Assembly (NCBI GenBank): GCA_964458645.1 | Contig: CAYWJU010000004.1 | Location: 62,001-126,000, forward strand | DNA: 64,000 nucleotides | Direction of reading: 5' to 3' | Source of the DNA: DAORHV01 sp964458645 | GTDB lineage: Bacteria > Patescibacteriota > Gracilibacteria > Peribacterales > Peribacteraceae | In this document: positions 50,050 to 58,370 of the stretch, in pieces | Layout of the letters: each line of letters begins with the position of its first letter | Position numbering within the stretch: the stretch's first letter is position 1 | Notes under the pieces: model-generated | What the model was told of the DNA's origin: nothing | Databases searched by the model: none | The model's input: only the letters and a program-made list of their open reading frames with translations | Made by a program: the position numbers and the translations under genes

Positions 50050-50058
50050 TGCTACCAT
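50050..50058 (+). promoter_or_regulatory. Extended -10 promoter of the glycosyltransferase at 50067
   Basis: TGC-TACCAT ends 8 nt before the ATG at 50067. Confidence 0.55.
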
Positions 50059-50066
50059 CGTCCTCA

Positions 50067-51041
50067 ATGCCTCAGAAGATTATCGCCATCGCCTGCGCAC
50101 GCAACGAAGCCGATATCATCGAGGCATTCGTTCGCCATACACTCACATTCGTCGACAGCATGGTGATTGTGAACCATGGCAGCATCGATTCCACACCCGA
50201 GATTTTGGCGTTGCTGCAAAAAGAAGGATTGCCGATCGAGGTGCGAGACATGGGTTGCGTTGCGCAAATGCAAGCCGAGATCCTCACGTCATTGGTGCGA
50301 GAACTTGCCGCATCGCAACAACCCGATTGGGTGGTGCCATTGGATGTGGATGAATTTCTCATCGCCCCCGAAGGAACGGTGCGAGCTGCCATAGAGTCAC
50401 TGCCCACGGAACTCGCAAGCACGGTACGCATGAGGCCATACGTGCCGGACTCGAACAAGAATTCGCACGTACTCAAGCGCGTGCGACGACGCGTGAACTA
50501 CGATGCGTTTCCCTTCCTAAAAGTTATCGCCATTCCCAATGGGTTGTGCGGAGAACGCGGACAACTGACTCCCGGAAACCACGGATACCTTTGGGACAAT
50601 CTGCCAATGTTGCAGTGGAACGAGTCACTGGTCATGGCGCACATACCGTTTCGTTCGCCGCTACAGGCGCAAGGAAAAGCATTGGGCTGGATCAACCACC
50701 TGGCACGGGAAAACGCCCTGCAAGAAGAGGCTATTCACTGGAAAGCGCTCTTCGGTGATTTTTTGCACGAAAAGCTGTGCAACTGGCAGCAGGTTGCTGC
50801 ATGGGCCATGCACTATGCACGCTATATCGCGCCCGACTGCCCACTGGATCTCGTAGTGGACCCCCTGCCATCAATGCCGCTTCGCTATTCGGCACTTGCC
50901 GTGTACAAAGACCCGCGGTTGATTTTGGAAAATCTCGCACACAAATGTGACATTGCCATTCATCCGGCAATGACCACGGCACAGCTTGCCGAGGCAGTGG
51001 AAGCGTGCGTCCTGAAGAAAAAAGGGCAAAAACCATGTTGA
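50067..51041 (+). CDS. Glycosyltransferase of the GT2/GT92-like type
   Basis: 324 residues from MPQKIIAIACARNEADIIEAFVRH, a nucleotide-binding start typical of GT2/GT92-like enzymes; MVIVNHGSIDSTPEIL and VVPLDVDEFLIAP supply the second strand and the DxD metal motif. No membrane segment. Sugar and acceptor unknown; it stands alone before the L28 gene. An upstream in-frame ATG (49926) is excluded because it lies inside the divergent protease gene and beyond the promoter. Confidence 0.78.
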   Translation: MPQKIIAIACARNEADIIEAFVRHTLTFVDSMVIVNHGSIDSTPEILALLQKEGLPIEVRDMGCVAQMQAEILTSLVRELAASQQPDWVVPLDVDEFLIAPEGTVRAAIESLPTELASTVRMRPYVPDSNKNSHVLKRVRRRVNYDAFPFLKVIAIPNGLCGERGQLTPGNHGYLWDNLPMLQWNESLVMAHIPFRSPLQAQGKALGWINHLARENALQEEAIHWKALFGDFLHEKLCNWQQVAAWAMHYARYIAPDCPLDLVVDPLPSMPLRYSALAVYKDPRLILENLAHKCDIAIHPAMTTAQLAEAVEACVLKKKGQKPC

Positions 51042-51066
51042 CCGCATGCGCGCCGCCAGCTACAGT
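51038..51066 (+). promoter_or_regulatory. Promoter of rpmB
   Basis: -35 TTGACC (51038-51043), spacer 17, -10 TACAGT (51061-51066), 11 nt to the ATG at 51078. The -35 box overlaps the stop codon of the preceding gene. Confidence 0.65.
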
Positions 51067-51077
51067 TGCCGCCACTT

Positions 51078-51281
51078 ATGCCACGCATGTGTGTCATGAC
51101 CGGCAAGAAGCGCTCGACGGGTAACCGCCGCAGCCACTCTATGCGTGCTACACGCCGTGCATTCGGAGCGAACATCCAGAAGAAGCGCGTGTTCGATCCG
51201 GAGACCGGCCACTACCGCACCATGAAGGTTTCCACGAGCTACCTGCGCACGCTGGCCAAGCGCCTGCAAGCCGGAAAATAA
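51078..51281 (+). CDS. rpmB: Ribosomal protein bL28
   Basis: 67 residues. MCVMTGKKRSTGNRRSHS is the bL28 start (C.x.TGK...GN.xSHS), and RRAFGANIQKKRVF plus KVSTSYLRTLAK complete the family. The start ATG 51078 gives MPRMCVMTGK; the preceding in-frame ATG at 51066 lies within the -10 box. Monocistronic between a glycosyltransferase and a membrane protein, not in a ribosomal operon. Confidence 0.93.
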   Translation: MPRMCVMTGKKRSTGNRRSHSMRATRRAFGANIQKKRVFDPETGHYRTMKVSTSYLRTLAKRLQAGK

Positions 51282-51376
51282 TACGTCTGCCTGAAGGGAG
51301 AGTCCTGCTTTCGACGTGGACGAAAACCGCACGGCGGTGGTACAGTTTTCGAAATTCCTTTTTTCCCACCTTTCTT

Positions 51377-51736
51377 ATGACCATGTTGGTGAAACCAGTG
51401 ACATTCATTCTTGGAGCCGTACTGACGGTCGTCGGTATCGCCGGGTTCTTTTTGGCTCAGAATGGTCTCTTGTTCGGATTTTTTGAAGTAAGCCCCCTGC
51501 ATAACGTCATTCATATCCTCAGCGGCATGATCGGCCTTTGGGCTGCCAGCAGCGGCCATGCCTACGCCCGCATGTACCTTATTCTCTTCGGCTTGATCTA
51601 CGGCTTGGTCACCGTGCTCGGCGTTGCGCTTGGCGGTGAAATTTTCGGCCTCTTCCACGTCAACATGTACGACAACTACCTGCATGCCGGCATTACCCTC
51701 GTCACATTGGTCATCGGCTTCGGTAGCAAGAAATAA
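51377..51736 (+). CDS. DUF4383-like small membrane protein
   Basis: 119 residues, four hydrophobic segments (about 6-27, 40-58, 63-85, 95-114). PLHNVIHILSGMIGLWAA matches the conserved N-x-x-H-x-x-x-G block of DUF4383. Function unknown. An extended -10 TGGTACAGT (51338-51346) is 30 nt upstream, so this gene has a real leader of about 24 nt, T-rich and without Shine-Dalgarno sequence. A strong terminator follows. Confidence 0.75.
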   Translation: MTMLVKPVTFILGAVLTVVGIAGFFLAQNGLLFGFFEVSPLHNVIHILSGMIGLWAASSGHAYARMYLILFGLIYGLVTVLGVALGGEIFGLFHVNMYDNYLHAGITLVTLVIGFGSKK

Positions 51737-51759
51737 CTCATTGTCATCCTCAGCAAACA

Positions 51760-51785
51760 AGCCGACCTCCAGGGGTCGGCTTTTT
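51760..51785 (+). terminator. Intrinsic terminator
   Basis: AGCCGACC (51760-51767), loop TCCAGG, GGTCGGCT (51774-51781) followed by a T-run. The best classical Rho-independent terminator in the window; it lies between convergent genes. Confidence 0.85.
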
Positions 51786-51800
51786 CTGAGGAAGCAGTGC

Positions 51801-53627
51801 CTAATGCAAACGCAGATACAACGCGACAAAGAACAGCACGCACGAGCTGGCGGAGGCAATCAGCAGACCAAGGAAAATCTGTCGCAACAGCGTCGGCAAC
51901 GCTTGCAGCCCCCGCACCGCGTAATATGCAAACGGCACTGCCAGCAGCACGGAGAAGCGGAAGTCTTGGTTGGGTGCGTACGCAAAAAACGTGGGGTACG
52001 CCACTGCCGCGGCAAACAAGATGCCGGTTGTCAGCGATATGGGCAGCGCATCGTAGAAGCGCTTGCGCATATCCAAGACAAACCCAAGTAGGATGAGCGG
52101 AAAGAATGCCATGCCAAGAACGACCATCGCGGCGGCAAGCGCGTAAAGTTTTTCAAAACGGAATTCGCCGAAGAATGCAGATTTATAGAAGAATTCAGCA
52201 AAGTACTCCCGGCGATATTTATTGGTCCATGTGTCGTTAAACGGCGTTTTTGCAACTTCCATGGGGTTGAACGTCAGGTATAAACCAATGGAACGCGGCA
52301 CCGCCAAATCAGTATTCATATTCTTATTCCCCAGCGTCACGACGTTGGCGAGGTTCTTTTCATTGATGCGCTTCAGCGGATACCAGGCGAACAATGCAAC
52401 GATAAGGAGGCCCGACACGGCCAAATGGATGAGCTTTGGACGCCAAGACATGCGTCGCCATACCAAGAAGCAGATCAGGGCAACGGGGAACAAGCCGGCT
52501 GCGCTGATTTTGGTCAGTGATCCAAGAATAAGAACCAGGATTGCCAGGTACCAATCGCGCATGCGGCCGTTCTTCCACCACGAGAGCAAGAGGGCGAGAC
52601 CAAGGAAAGCGAGGAAGTGGTACAGCGCGTCATTGGTCACGCGTGACGAGAACATGACGAGCGCCGGCAGCACTCCAACCAACACGAGAAACAGTGCATC
52701 GCCGAATTTCTGCGGAGACTTTTTGGGGAAGAGCAAACGGGCGATCCAGAGCGACACGAACAAGGTGCCGACCGAAAAGAACAACGATGCCGTCTGTAAA
52801 TCGTTATAGACGATGTCCGGCGTACGTCCGATCAATTTGTTCAGATGCACCCAAATGGCCGACAGCCAGTAGTACAGCGGCGGCTGGTGATATTCCCAGC
52901 CATTGCTGGCAAGCGGAATCGACCAATGCTTCACGATGTAATCAATGTATTCCAAATGTCCGCCGACATCGTAACTTCTGGTGCGAAACGGCGTGGAAAG
53001 GACATACAAGACCCTGAGCAACATTCCACCGATGAATACACCTGCAAGCAATCGACGATCTCGCGGAATACGGAAGTGTCCGACCAATGTCACCGCATAC
53101 CACAGCAACAAAAGGACGAAGGCGGTATACGCGCCGATTTGCACCGGGTCATTGCTGGCAGGCGTGACATTGATGCCGCCCATGCCGCCATCGTCATGAA
53201 TGGTGAATTCAAACACGTTGACGCCGTCTCGAATGTATCGGCCTAGATCCAAAATGTGACCTTCTTCATAATCACAAAATTTGGCAATGGCAGGATCGAC
53301 CGCGACTCCATTGATCGTAAACTTCTCAATGCAATCATCCGGCTTTACCAAATACTTCCGGGGCGAAAACCGATTGATAGCAACCGGTATGCGCACATGC
53401 AGTGTGGGTGCAGCCGTTTTCACGAGGAGGGGCAATTGTCCGTACTGCTCTGCGAGATTCTCAAAATGATACAGCGCCTTGCCGAATTTCGGCGTTGTGG
53501 ACTGCAAAAACAGCGTGATAAGCACTGCGCCGATCACGAACATTCCAAAGTGAATCCACCCGCTCACAAGCAGGGCATTCTTTGGTTTGGAGCGCCTGGT
53601 CCTGCCGACAGTGGATTTGACGGGCAT
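51801..53627 (-). CDS. Polytopic membrane glycosyltransferase, GT-C type (PMT/ArnT-like)
   Basis: 608 residues. A first membrane segment (about 23-45) is followed by a ~110-residue external domain and then about ten more membrane segments. SYDVGGHLEYIDYI is the acidic first loop and EYHQPPLYYWLSAIW the HxPLYY motif of the PMT_2/GT39 group that uses polyprenyl-phosphate sugars. It would add a sugar to an acceptor outside the membrane. No soluble C-terminal domain. A TATACT box on the minus strand lies about 26 nt upstream of the ATG. Confidence 0.75.
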   Translation of the reverse strand: MPVKSTVGRTRRSKPKNALLVSGWIHFGMFVIGAVLITLFLQSTTPKFGKALYHFENLAEQYGQLPLLVKTAAPTLHVRIPVAINRFSPRKYLVKPDDCIEKFTINGVAVDPAIAKFCDYEEGHILDLGRYIRDGVNVFEFTIHDDGGMGGINVTPASNDPVQIGAYTAFVLLLLWYAVTLVGHFRIPRDRRLLAGVFIGGMLLRVLYVLSTPFRTRSYDVGGHLEYIDYIVKHWSIPLASNGWEYHQPPLYYWLSAIWVHLNKLIGRTPDIVYNDLQTASLFFSVGTLFVSLWIARLLFPKKSPQKFGDALFLVLVGVLPALVMFSSRVTNDALYHFLAFLGLALLLSWWKNGRMRDWYLAILVLILGSLTKISAAGLFPVALICFLVWRRMSWRPKLIHLAVSGLLIVALFAWYPLKRINEKNLANVVTLGNKNMNTDLAVPRSIGLYLTFNPMEVAKTPFNDTWTNKYRREYFAEFFYKSAFFGEFRFEKLYALAAAMVVLGMAFFPLILLGFVLDMRKRFYDALPISLTTGILFAAAVAYPTFFAYAPNQDFRFSVLLAVPFAYYAVRGLQALPTLLRQIFLGLLIASASSCVLFFVALYLRLH

Positions 53628-53693
53628 CCTGGATGCGAAGAGTACGCCGAGCCAGTATACAGACGAAGCGACGATGCCACGTCATCGCGGCTT

Positions 53694-53719
53694 GCCATAC
53701 CTTTCGCGAATGGTATGGC
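53694..53719. terminator. 26-bp near-perfect palindrome between two minus-strand genes
   Basis: GCCATACC...GGTATGGC (53694-53701 with 53712-53719) around TTTCGCGAAT; only one base pair of the whole palindrome is mismatched. It lies after the stop of the gene at 53781 and before the promoter of the GT-C gene, so termination is the simplest role. Confidence 0.5.
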
Positions 53720-53780
53720 TAACCGATGGCCAGGAAGCGAGACTGCGGTGGGAGAGGCGCATTCGGTAATTTCAGCCGGC

Positions 53781-54122
53781 TTATGCCTCATTGGGCATAG
53801 GAACAAGCGGCAGATCGTACAACAGCCGGATCTGCAGCACATGACTGATCGCTTCGCGCACGCCGCTGTCATCCACGTTGATCAATTGCTCCATCTTTCT
53901 TCGCACTGCAGGCAGAAGTCTGCCCGCCTCTTCCGCCGTGAGTTTGCGCGTATAACGCTCACGGAAGTACACGATGATCGCATCACGCAATTCACCGTCT
54001 TCCACAGGACGCTGTCTGTCCCGGATACTCTTCCGGGAAAGCACCGCCTCTTGTCCTTCGCCGTCTTCATCGTCGAGGGCGAAATCGTCTTCAGGCCGGC
54101 TATCGTCGATTTCCTCTGGCAT
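53781..54122 (-). CDS. Hypothetical cytoplasmic protein
   Basis: 113 residues. Very acidic N-terminus (MPEEIDDSRPEDDFALDDEDGEG) then a helical, charged domain with ELRDAIIVYFRERYTRKL and LLPAVRRKMEQLINVDD. No family recognised. TAGGAT on the minus strand ends 9 nt before the ATG, as in other genes here, which supports that it is expressed. Confidence 0.65.
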   Translation of the reverse strand: MPEEIDDSRPEDDFALDDEDGEGQEAVLSRKSIRDRQRPVEDGELRDAIIVYFRERYTRKLTAEEAGRLLPAVRRKMEQLINVDDSGVREAISHVLQIRLLYDLPLVPMPNEA

Positions 54123-54208
54123 GGAGGAACGATCCTACTGATTCACCGGCAACAGACAAGCAAAAACGCCATTCGGAATGCATGGGGTCTCTCGTGACGG
54201 CGGAGCCA

Positions 54209-54230
54209 CACGCACTTCATGAAGTGCGTG
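54209..54230. terminator. 22-bp perfect palindrome overlapping the tRNA-Ser 3' end
   Basis: CACGCACTTCATGAAGTGCGTG, complementary to itself throughout. It includes two bases of the encoded CCA end of tRNA-Ser. It may end the tRNA transcript or mark the processing site. Confidence 0.5.
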
Positions 54231-54318
54231 GCGGAGAGGGGGAGATTCGAACTCCCGAGACGTTTTCACGTCTACTCGCTTTCCAAGCGAGCGCACTAGG
54301 CCACTATGCGACCTCTCC
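54229..54318 (-). tRNA. tRNA-Ser (GGA anticodon)
   Basis: 90 nt on the minus strand. Acceptor GGAGAGG pairs with CCTCTCC, discriminator G, CCA encoded (54231-54229). Anticodon loop TTGGAAA between CTCGC/GCGAG-type stems gives GGA; a long variable arm (GTAGACGTGAAAACGTCTC) as expected for serine; T-arm GGGAGTTCGAATCTCCC. Confidence 0.94.
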
Positions 54319-54423
54319 GTGTATCGTCGGATGGCTTGGAAAGAACGGTCATGCCCAGACGGAGCCATCCAGCCGTGGGATACGCAGGATACGCAGAACG
54401 TGGCGCGGAAACAACAGCAGACC

Positions 54424-54687
54424 TTACGCTGCGCAAACATCGCACTCCTTCTTCATGCACAGTGCCATCTGGCGCGTCCAGGCGAATACGGAGGCAGTGA
54501 AGGCGAGAATGGCGAGTGATCCCGAGGTGGATCCGAACTGTGCGCCTCCGGCGACAACGTGCGTCTGGTAGATGCCGACGAGCGATGCGATGCTCACGAG
54601 GAACAGCGCAAGGGCGACGACCCATTTTACAATGACGCATGCAGGAGAGCACTGCATCTTGGACTTTTTGGAGGAGAGGATGCTCAT
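54424..54687 (-). CDS. Small cysteine-containing membrane protein, hypothetical
   Basis: 87 residues, two hydrophobic segments (about 19-40 and 55-70) with cysteines near both ends (MQCSPAC and CMKKECDVC). No family recognised. An extended -10 TGGTATAGT lies 29 nt upstream on the minus strand, so a leader of about 22 nt is predicted. The CxxC-like endings could bind metal or form disulfides. Confidence 0.6.
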   Translation of the reverse strand: MSILSSKKSKMQCSPACVIVKWVVALALFLVSIASLVGIYQTHVVAGGAQFGSTSGSLAILAFTASVFAWTRQMALCMKKECDVCAA

Positions 54688-54823
54688 ACGAGAAACGCTG
54701 GGAAGAAAGTGAAAGCACTATACCACTGCGTTTCGCGCCGTCATGCTTGCAGACAATAGAACGGTCGGACGAGCAACGACGTTGGGTGGGGGCGTTCTAC
54801 TGGCCGACGAGACGACTTCCGCG

Positions 54824-54829
54824 TAGTCT
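54824..54829 (+). promoter_or_regulatory. -10 box of pheT
   Basis: TAGTCT ends 8 nt before the ATG at 54838; leader of 1-2 nt. Confidence 0.5.
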
Positions 54830-54837
54830 GTCCCCGC

Positions 54838-57213
54838 ATGCGTATTTCGATGAACTGGCTTTCGGATTTCGTCGAGTGGATCGAGACCGATCCGCAGATC
54901 ATTGCCGACCGGCTGACCGCCGGAACCGGTGAGGTGGACGACGCTGTGGCGCAGGGCGCCCTACTTGGACACTGCGTGGTCGGCAAAGTGACGAACCTCC
55001 GCAAACACCCCGGCGCCGACAAATTGTCACTATGCGACGTGGTGACCGAAGCCGGCACCAAGCCGCTGGTGTGTGGTGGAACCAACCTGAAAGAAGGAAT
55101 GCTGGTAGCCCTGGCCCACGTGGGTGCCACGGTGCGCCACGGCTCCGACATGGTGACGCTGAAAGCAGCAACTATCCGCGGTGAAAAGAGTGAAGGCATG
55201 ATTTGCGCCGCCGAAGAGTTGGAGCTGGCGGGCATGTTCCCGCCGTTGCCTGAGCACGGCGCGCGGCCGGTCATCGACCTTACGCCGCTCAACTTGAACG
55301 TCGGCACTCCCCTGCGCGAGGCACTCGGACTCAACGACGTCGTCTTTCACATCGACAATCACGCCATCACCAACCGACCTGACCTCTTCTCGCACATCGG
55401 CGTTGCCAGAGAAGTCGTGGCACACGGATTGGCCAAATGGAAGAAGCGACCGACAACGCCAGCCGTAAAATTCGCCAAGGCCAAACCGACGTTTGGCGTG
55501 CACGACAAGACCGACGGCTGCGTACCGTTCTACAACGCATGCGTGCTGGAAATCGACGGACCGGGCGTTACGCCGGATTGGATGAAAGCACGGTTGGAAG
55601 CCACGGGTTTCCGTAGCATCAGTCTGCCGATCGACATCACCAACTACGTCATGCTCGAACAAGGCATGCCACTCCACACCTTCGATGCCGGTGACTTCAA
55701 GGGAGACATTCATGTGCGTCTGTCCAAGAAAGGAGAAACAATGACAACGCTCGATAAAGCCAAGCGCACGCTGCCCGACGGCGTGATTGTCATCAGCGAT
55801 GACGAGGGCATCTTCGACTTGTTCGGCATCATGGGCGGTCTTCGCACATCGACAACCGAGAATACCAAGCGCATTTTCTTGCAAGCCGCGATCCCGGACC
55901 CGGTGACCATCCGCAAGGCGACCATCGCGCTTGCTCACCGCACCGATGCCGCAACCGTCTACGAAAAAGGCGTGCAGCCGTGCACGTCCGAAGCTGGCTT
56001 GGCTCGCGCCGTACAGCTGTTCTGTGAGCTGTGCCCCGGCGGACGCGTGACATCGTCCAATGTGCGTTGGGGGAAAGAGAAAGCGGCGGCGACCATTGCA
56101 ATCAAAGAAGCTCGCATCAGCGCATTGATCGGCGAAGAGGTTTCTTCCAAACGCATCAAAGAGATTTTGGGAGACCTCGGCTTCGAGACAAAGACTTCCG
56201 GTACATCGCTGTCCATTACGCCACCGGCATGGCGTCCGGACGTAAAGCTTGCCGCAGATATTGTGGAAGAAGTCGCCCGCGTCTACGGCTACAACAAGAT
56301 CAAAGCGGTTGTTCCGTCTGCATCCATCGTGCCTCCCGCCCGCGATCCGCGCTTGCACCAGCTGCGCGACTCGTTGGTCGAACAGGGGTACTGGGAATTG
56401 CTACACCTGGCATTCACCAGCCCTCAGCAAGTGAAGCGCTTCGGATTGGATGAATCCAAGGCCGTCGCGATTGAAAACCCGATCGGAGAAGAAGTGTCGC
56501 TCATGCGCCTGAGTTTGCTGCCCAACGTACTGGAAACTTCCGCGCGCCAGTTGCGCACGGCGGAGGGCATCGTGAAGACGTTCGAGTATGGCCACGTCTA
56601 CGCCAAGAACCAGGAGCATACCGAATGCTGTCTGGTCGTTGCGGCCAAGGGCGATACGGCGCTGACCGACTCTCCCGTGCTTGCCGCCAAAGCAAACCTC
56701 CAGCAGGCATGCGCCGCTATGGGCTACGCGGTCGACGTCCGTCCGATGGAGCAAGGCATCGCCTCCTGGATGCACCCCGGCCGCAGCGCCGAGGTCACGT
56801 GCAAAGGAAAGGTCATCGGCAATTTGTTCGAGATTCATCCTAGTATCTGCACCGCCTGCGATTTGCCGGGTCGGGCCGCGGCAGCGACGTTGGATTGGAA
56901 CGCATTGATGGTCATGGAACCGAGTGTGGCAATTGTAAAAGCGCTGCCGGCATTCCCGGCAGTGACCTACGACGAAACCGTTCCGGCCAAAGCCGGCACC
57001 CGCACGTCATCGTTGCTCGACGGCCTGCGTGCAGTGGACCCGCTGCTGGAATCGGTGGAAATCGTCAACTTGTACCAAAACCCCGCAGACATCTCTGACA
57101 AGCGCCTGACACTGCACTTCGTGTATCGCTCACCCGAACGAACGCTGCTCCAGGCCGAGTCCGACGCCGCGCACGCCAAAGTGCTTGCGCATGTGAAGGG
57201 GAAAATCGGATAA
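54838..57213 (+). CDS. pheT: Phenylalanyl-tRNA synthetase beta subunit
   Basis: 791 residues, usual length. MRISMNWLSDFVEWIETDP is the typical start; an OB-fold tRNA-binding domain spans about 40-150 (GKVTNLRKHPGADKLSLCDV); LRTSTTENTKRIFLQAA and HRTDAATVYEKGV belong to the B3/B4 editing region; RPDVKLAADIVEEVARVYGYNKI to B5; the last ~95 residues form the anticodon-binding FDX-ACB domain (FPAVTYDETVPAKAG). Together with PheS it charges tRNA-Phe. PheS is not next to it, and pheT has its own leaderless promoter. Confidence 0.95.
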   Translation: MRISMNWLSDFVEWIETDPQIIADRLTAGTGEVDDAVAQGALLGHCVVGKVTNLRKHPGADKLSLCDVVTEAGTKPLVCGGTNLKEGMLVALAHVGATVRHGSDMVTLKAATIRGEKSEGMICAAEELELAGMFPPLPEHGARPVIDLTPLNLNVGTPLREALGLNDVVFHIDNHAITNRPDLFSHIGVAREVVAHGLAKWKKRPTTPAVKFAKAKPTFGVHDKTDGCVPFYNACVLEIDGPGVTPDWMKARLEATGFRSISLPIDITNYVMLEQGMPLHTFDAGDFKGDIHVRLSKKGETMTTLDKAKRTLPDGVIVISDDEGIFDLFGIMGGLRTSTTENTKRIFLQAAIPDPVTIRKATIALAHRTDAATVYEKGVQPCTSEAGLARAVQLFCELCPGGRVTSSNVRWGKEKAAATIAIKEARISALIGEEVSSKRIKEILGDLGFETKTSGTSLSITPPAWRPDVKLAADIVEEVARVYGYNKIKAVVPSASIVPPARDPRLHQLRDSLVEQGYWELLHLAFTSPQQVKRFGLDESKAVAIENPIGEEVSLMRLSLLPNVLETSARQLRTAEGIVKTFEYGHVYAKNQEHTECCLVVAAKGDTALTDSPVLAAKANLQQACAAMGYAVDVRPMEQGIASWMHPGRSAEVTCKGKVIGNLFEIHPSICTACDLPGRAAAATLDWNALMVMEPSVAIVKALPAFPAVTYDETVPAKAGTRTSSLLDGLRAVDPLLESVEIVNLYQNPADISDKRLTLHFVYRSPERTLLQAESDAAHAKVLAHVKGKIG

Positions 57214-57302
57214 CCGTTGCACAGACTCACGCAACTCCGAAAAGAAGCTTTGTTGAAAATAGCAGCATGCATTTTTCAGAAGCTCCGGGGTATAGTCGCA
57301 TC

Positions 57303-57854
57303 ATGAAGATTTATACCCGCACCGGCGACAAAGGCACTACGGGATTATACGGCGGCGACCGTGTGTCGAAGGCATCTCTTCGCATGCACGCCTACGGAAC
57401 GATTGATGAACTCAACGCGTGTTTGGGCGTGCTCTTGAGCGACGAAAACATCCCCCGACAAACCGCCGAACAACTCGCCAAAATCCAGGGGACGCTGTTC
57501 AGCATCGGCGCGGATCTTGCCACTCCATTGCACAGCAAAGCCAAAATCCTGCGCTCGAAGGCCGAGTGGGCAACCGAACTGGAGCAGTGGATCGATGCGA
57601 TGGAGCTGGAATTGCCTCCGCTGACCTCTTTCATTTTCCCGAGTGGATCGGCGGTCGGCTCGGAATTACACCGCGCCCGCACCGTCTGTCGCCGTGCCGA
57701 ACGCTGGATCGTCCAGCTTGCCGAACAAGAGAGTATTACGCCGGAGAGCACGATATATGTGAACCGTCTGAGTGACTATTTGTTCGTTGCCGCGCGTTTC
57801 GTCAACAAAAGCCTGGGTGTTCCAGAGCGCGATGTAGTGATTCCAAAGGAGTGA
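57303..57854 (+). CDS. Cob(I)alamin adenosyltransferase, PduO type
   Basis: 183 residues from MKIYTRTGDKGTTGLYGGDRVSK, the PduO ATP-binding start; AYGTIDELNACLGVLL and SAVGSELHRARTVCRRAERWIV hold the conserved Asp/Asn and Arg residues; VNRLSDYLFVAARF is the C-terminal helix. It makes adenosylcobalamin from cob(I)alamin and ATP. No other B12 gene is near; the likely consumer is a B12-dependent enzyme elsewhere, such as class II ribonucleotide reductase. TATAGT ends 6 nt before the ATG; an in-frame ATG 36 nt upstream is before that box. Confidence 0.92.
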   Translation: MKIYTRTGDKGTTGLYGGDRVSKASLRMHAYGTIDELNACLGVLLSDENIPRQTAEQLAKIQGTLFSIGADLATPLHSKAKILRSKAEWATELEQWIDAMELELPPLTSFIFPSGSAVGSELHRARTVCRRAERWIVQLAEQESITPESTIYVNRLSDYLFVAARFVNKSLGVPERDVVIPKE

Positions 57855-58157
57855 TTAGAACTCAGAAAACGGCAATGCGAAGTTGAAGTACGCAAAAGCG
57901 CAAAACACCGCCAGCAGCGGCAGCGTGATGATAATTGCTAAGATCAGCGACGACTTTCCTTCGGGAACCATGCTGTGATACAAGCTCGTTCCGCCGAAGA
58001 CGATGCCGGCAAAGAGCAGCGGCAGATCCAACACGTGCACTACGGCAACAAGCTGCAGCGGCAGTAATTCGCTCTTCAAGAGCAATACACCGGCGAGAAT
58101 CAGAAGTCCCAGGAGGAAAAACCAGAATGCCGCCACACGACGAAGAGCGTTCACCAT
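57855..58157 (-). CDS. Small three-span membrane protein, hypothetical
   Basis: 100 residues with hydrophobic segments at about 9-28, 36-55 and 68-92. No family recognised. Its stop abuts that of the adenosyltransferase gene. On the minus strand TATCAT ends 6 nt before the ATG, and a 12-bp palindrome CATGAGCTCATG covers the -10 end and start codon. It lies where rnpA would be in a typical rpmH locus, but it has no RnpA features. Confidence 0.65.
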   Translation of the reverse strand: MVNALRRVAAFWFFLLGLLILAGVLLLKSELLPLQLVAVVHVLDLPLLFAGIVFGGTSLYHSMVPEGKSSLILAIIITLPLLAVFCAFAYFNFALPFSEF

Positions 58158-58186
58158 GAGCTCATGATACAGGAATGTTCCGCCTA

Positions 58187-58330
58187 CTACTTTACCTTTT
58201 TCTGCACAGCGAGACGCTTTCGTCCCTGAGAACGACGACGTTTGAGCACCGCGCGGCCATTTTTAGTGGCCATGCGTTTCAAGAACCCGTGCCGGCGTAA
58301 GCGCCGGCGCCAGCGACGTTTGCTGAGCAT
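58187..58330 (-). CDS. rpmH: Ribosomal protein bL34, N-terminally short
   Basis: 47 residues: MLSKRRWRRRLRRHGF, then LKRMATKNGRAVLKRRR and QGRKRLAV. The RHGFxxRMATxxGRxVLxxRRxxGRxxL core is unmistakable bL34, but the usual KRTFQPS start is replaced by an Arg-rich stretch. Too short for most ORF cut-offs. No rnpA follows, unlike in most bacteria. The promoter upstream is one of the best in the window. Confidence 0.92.
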   Translation of the reverse strand: MLSKRRWRRRLRRHGFLKRMATKNGRAVLKRRRSQGRKRLAVQKKVK

Positions 58331-58341
58331 AAAGCTGTGCC

Positions 58342-58370
58342 AGCCTACAGAACCAGGGAAGGCCGGTCAA
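58342..58370 (-). promoter_or_regulatory. Promoter of rpmH
   Basis: Minus strand: -35 TTGACC (58370-58365), spacer 17, -10 TAGGCT (58347-58342), 11 nt to the ATG. The -35 overlaps the 3' end of the next gene upstream (58367-59023). Confidence 0.65.
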
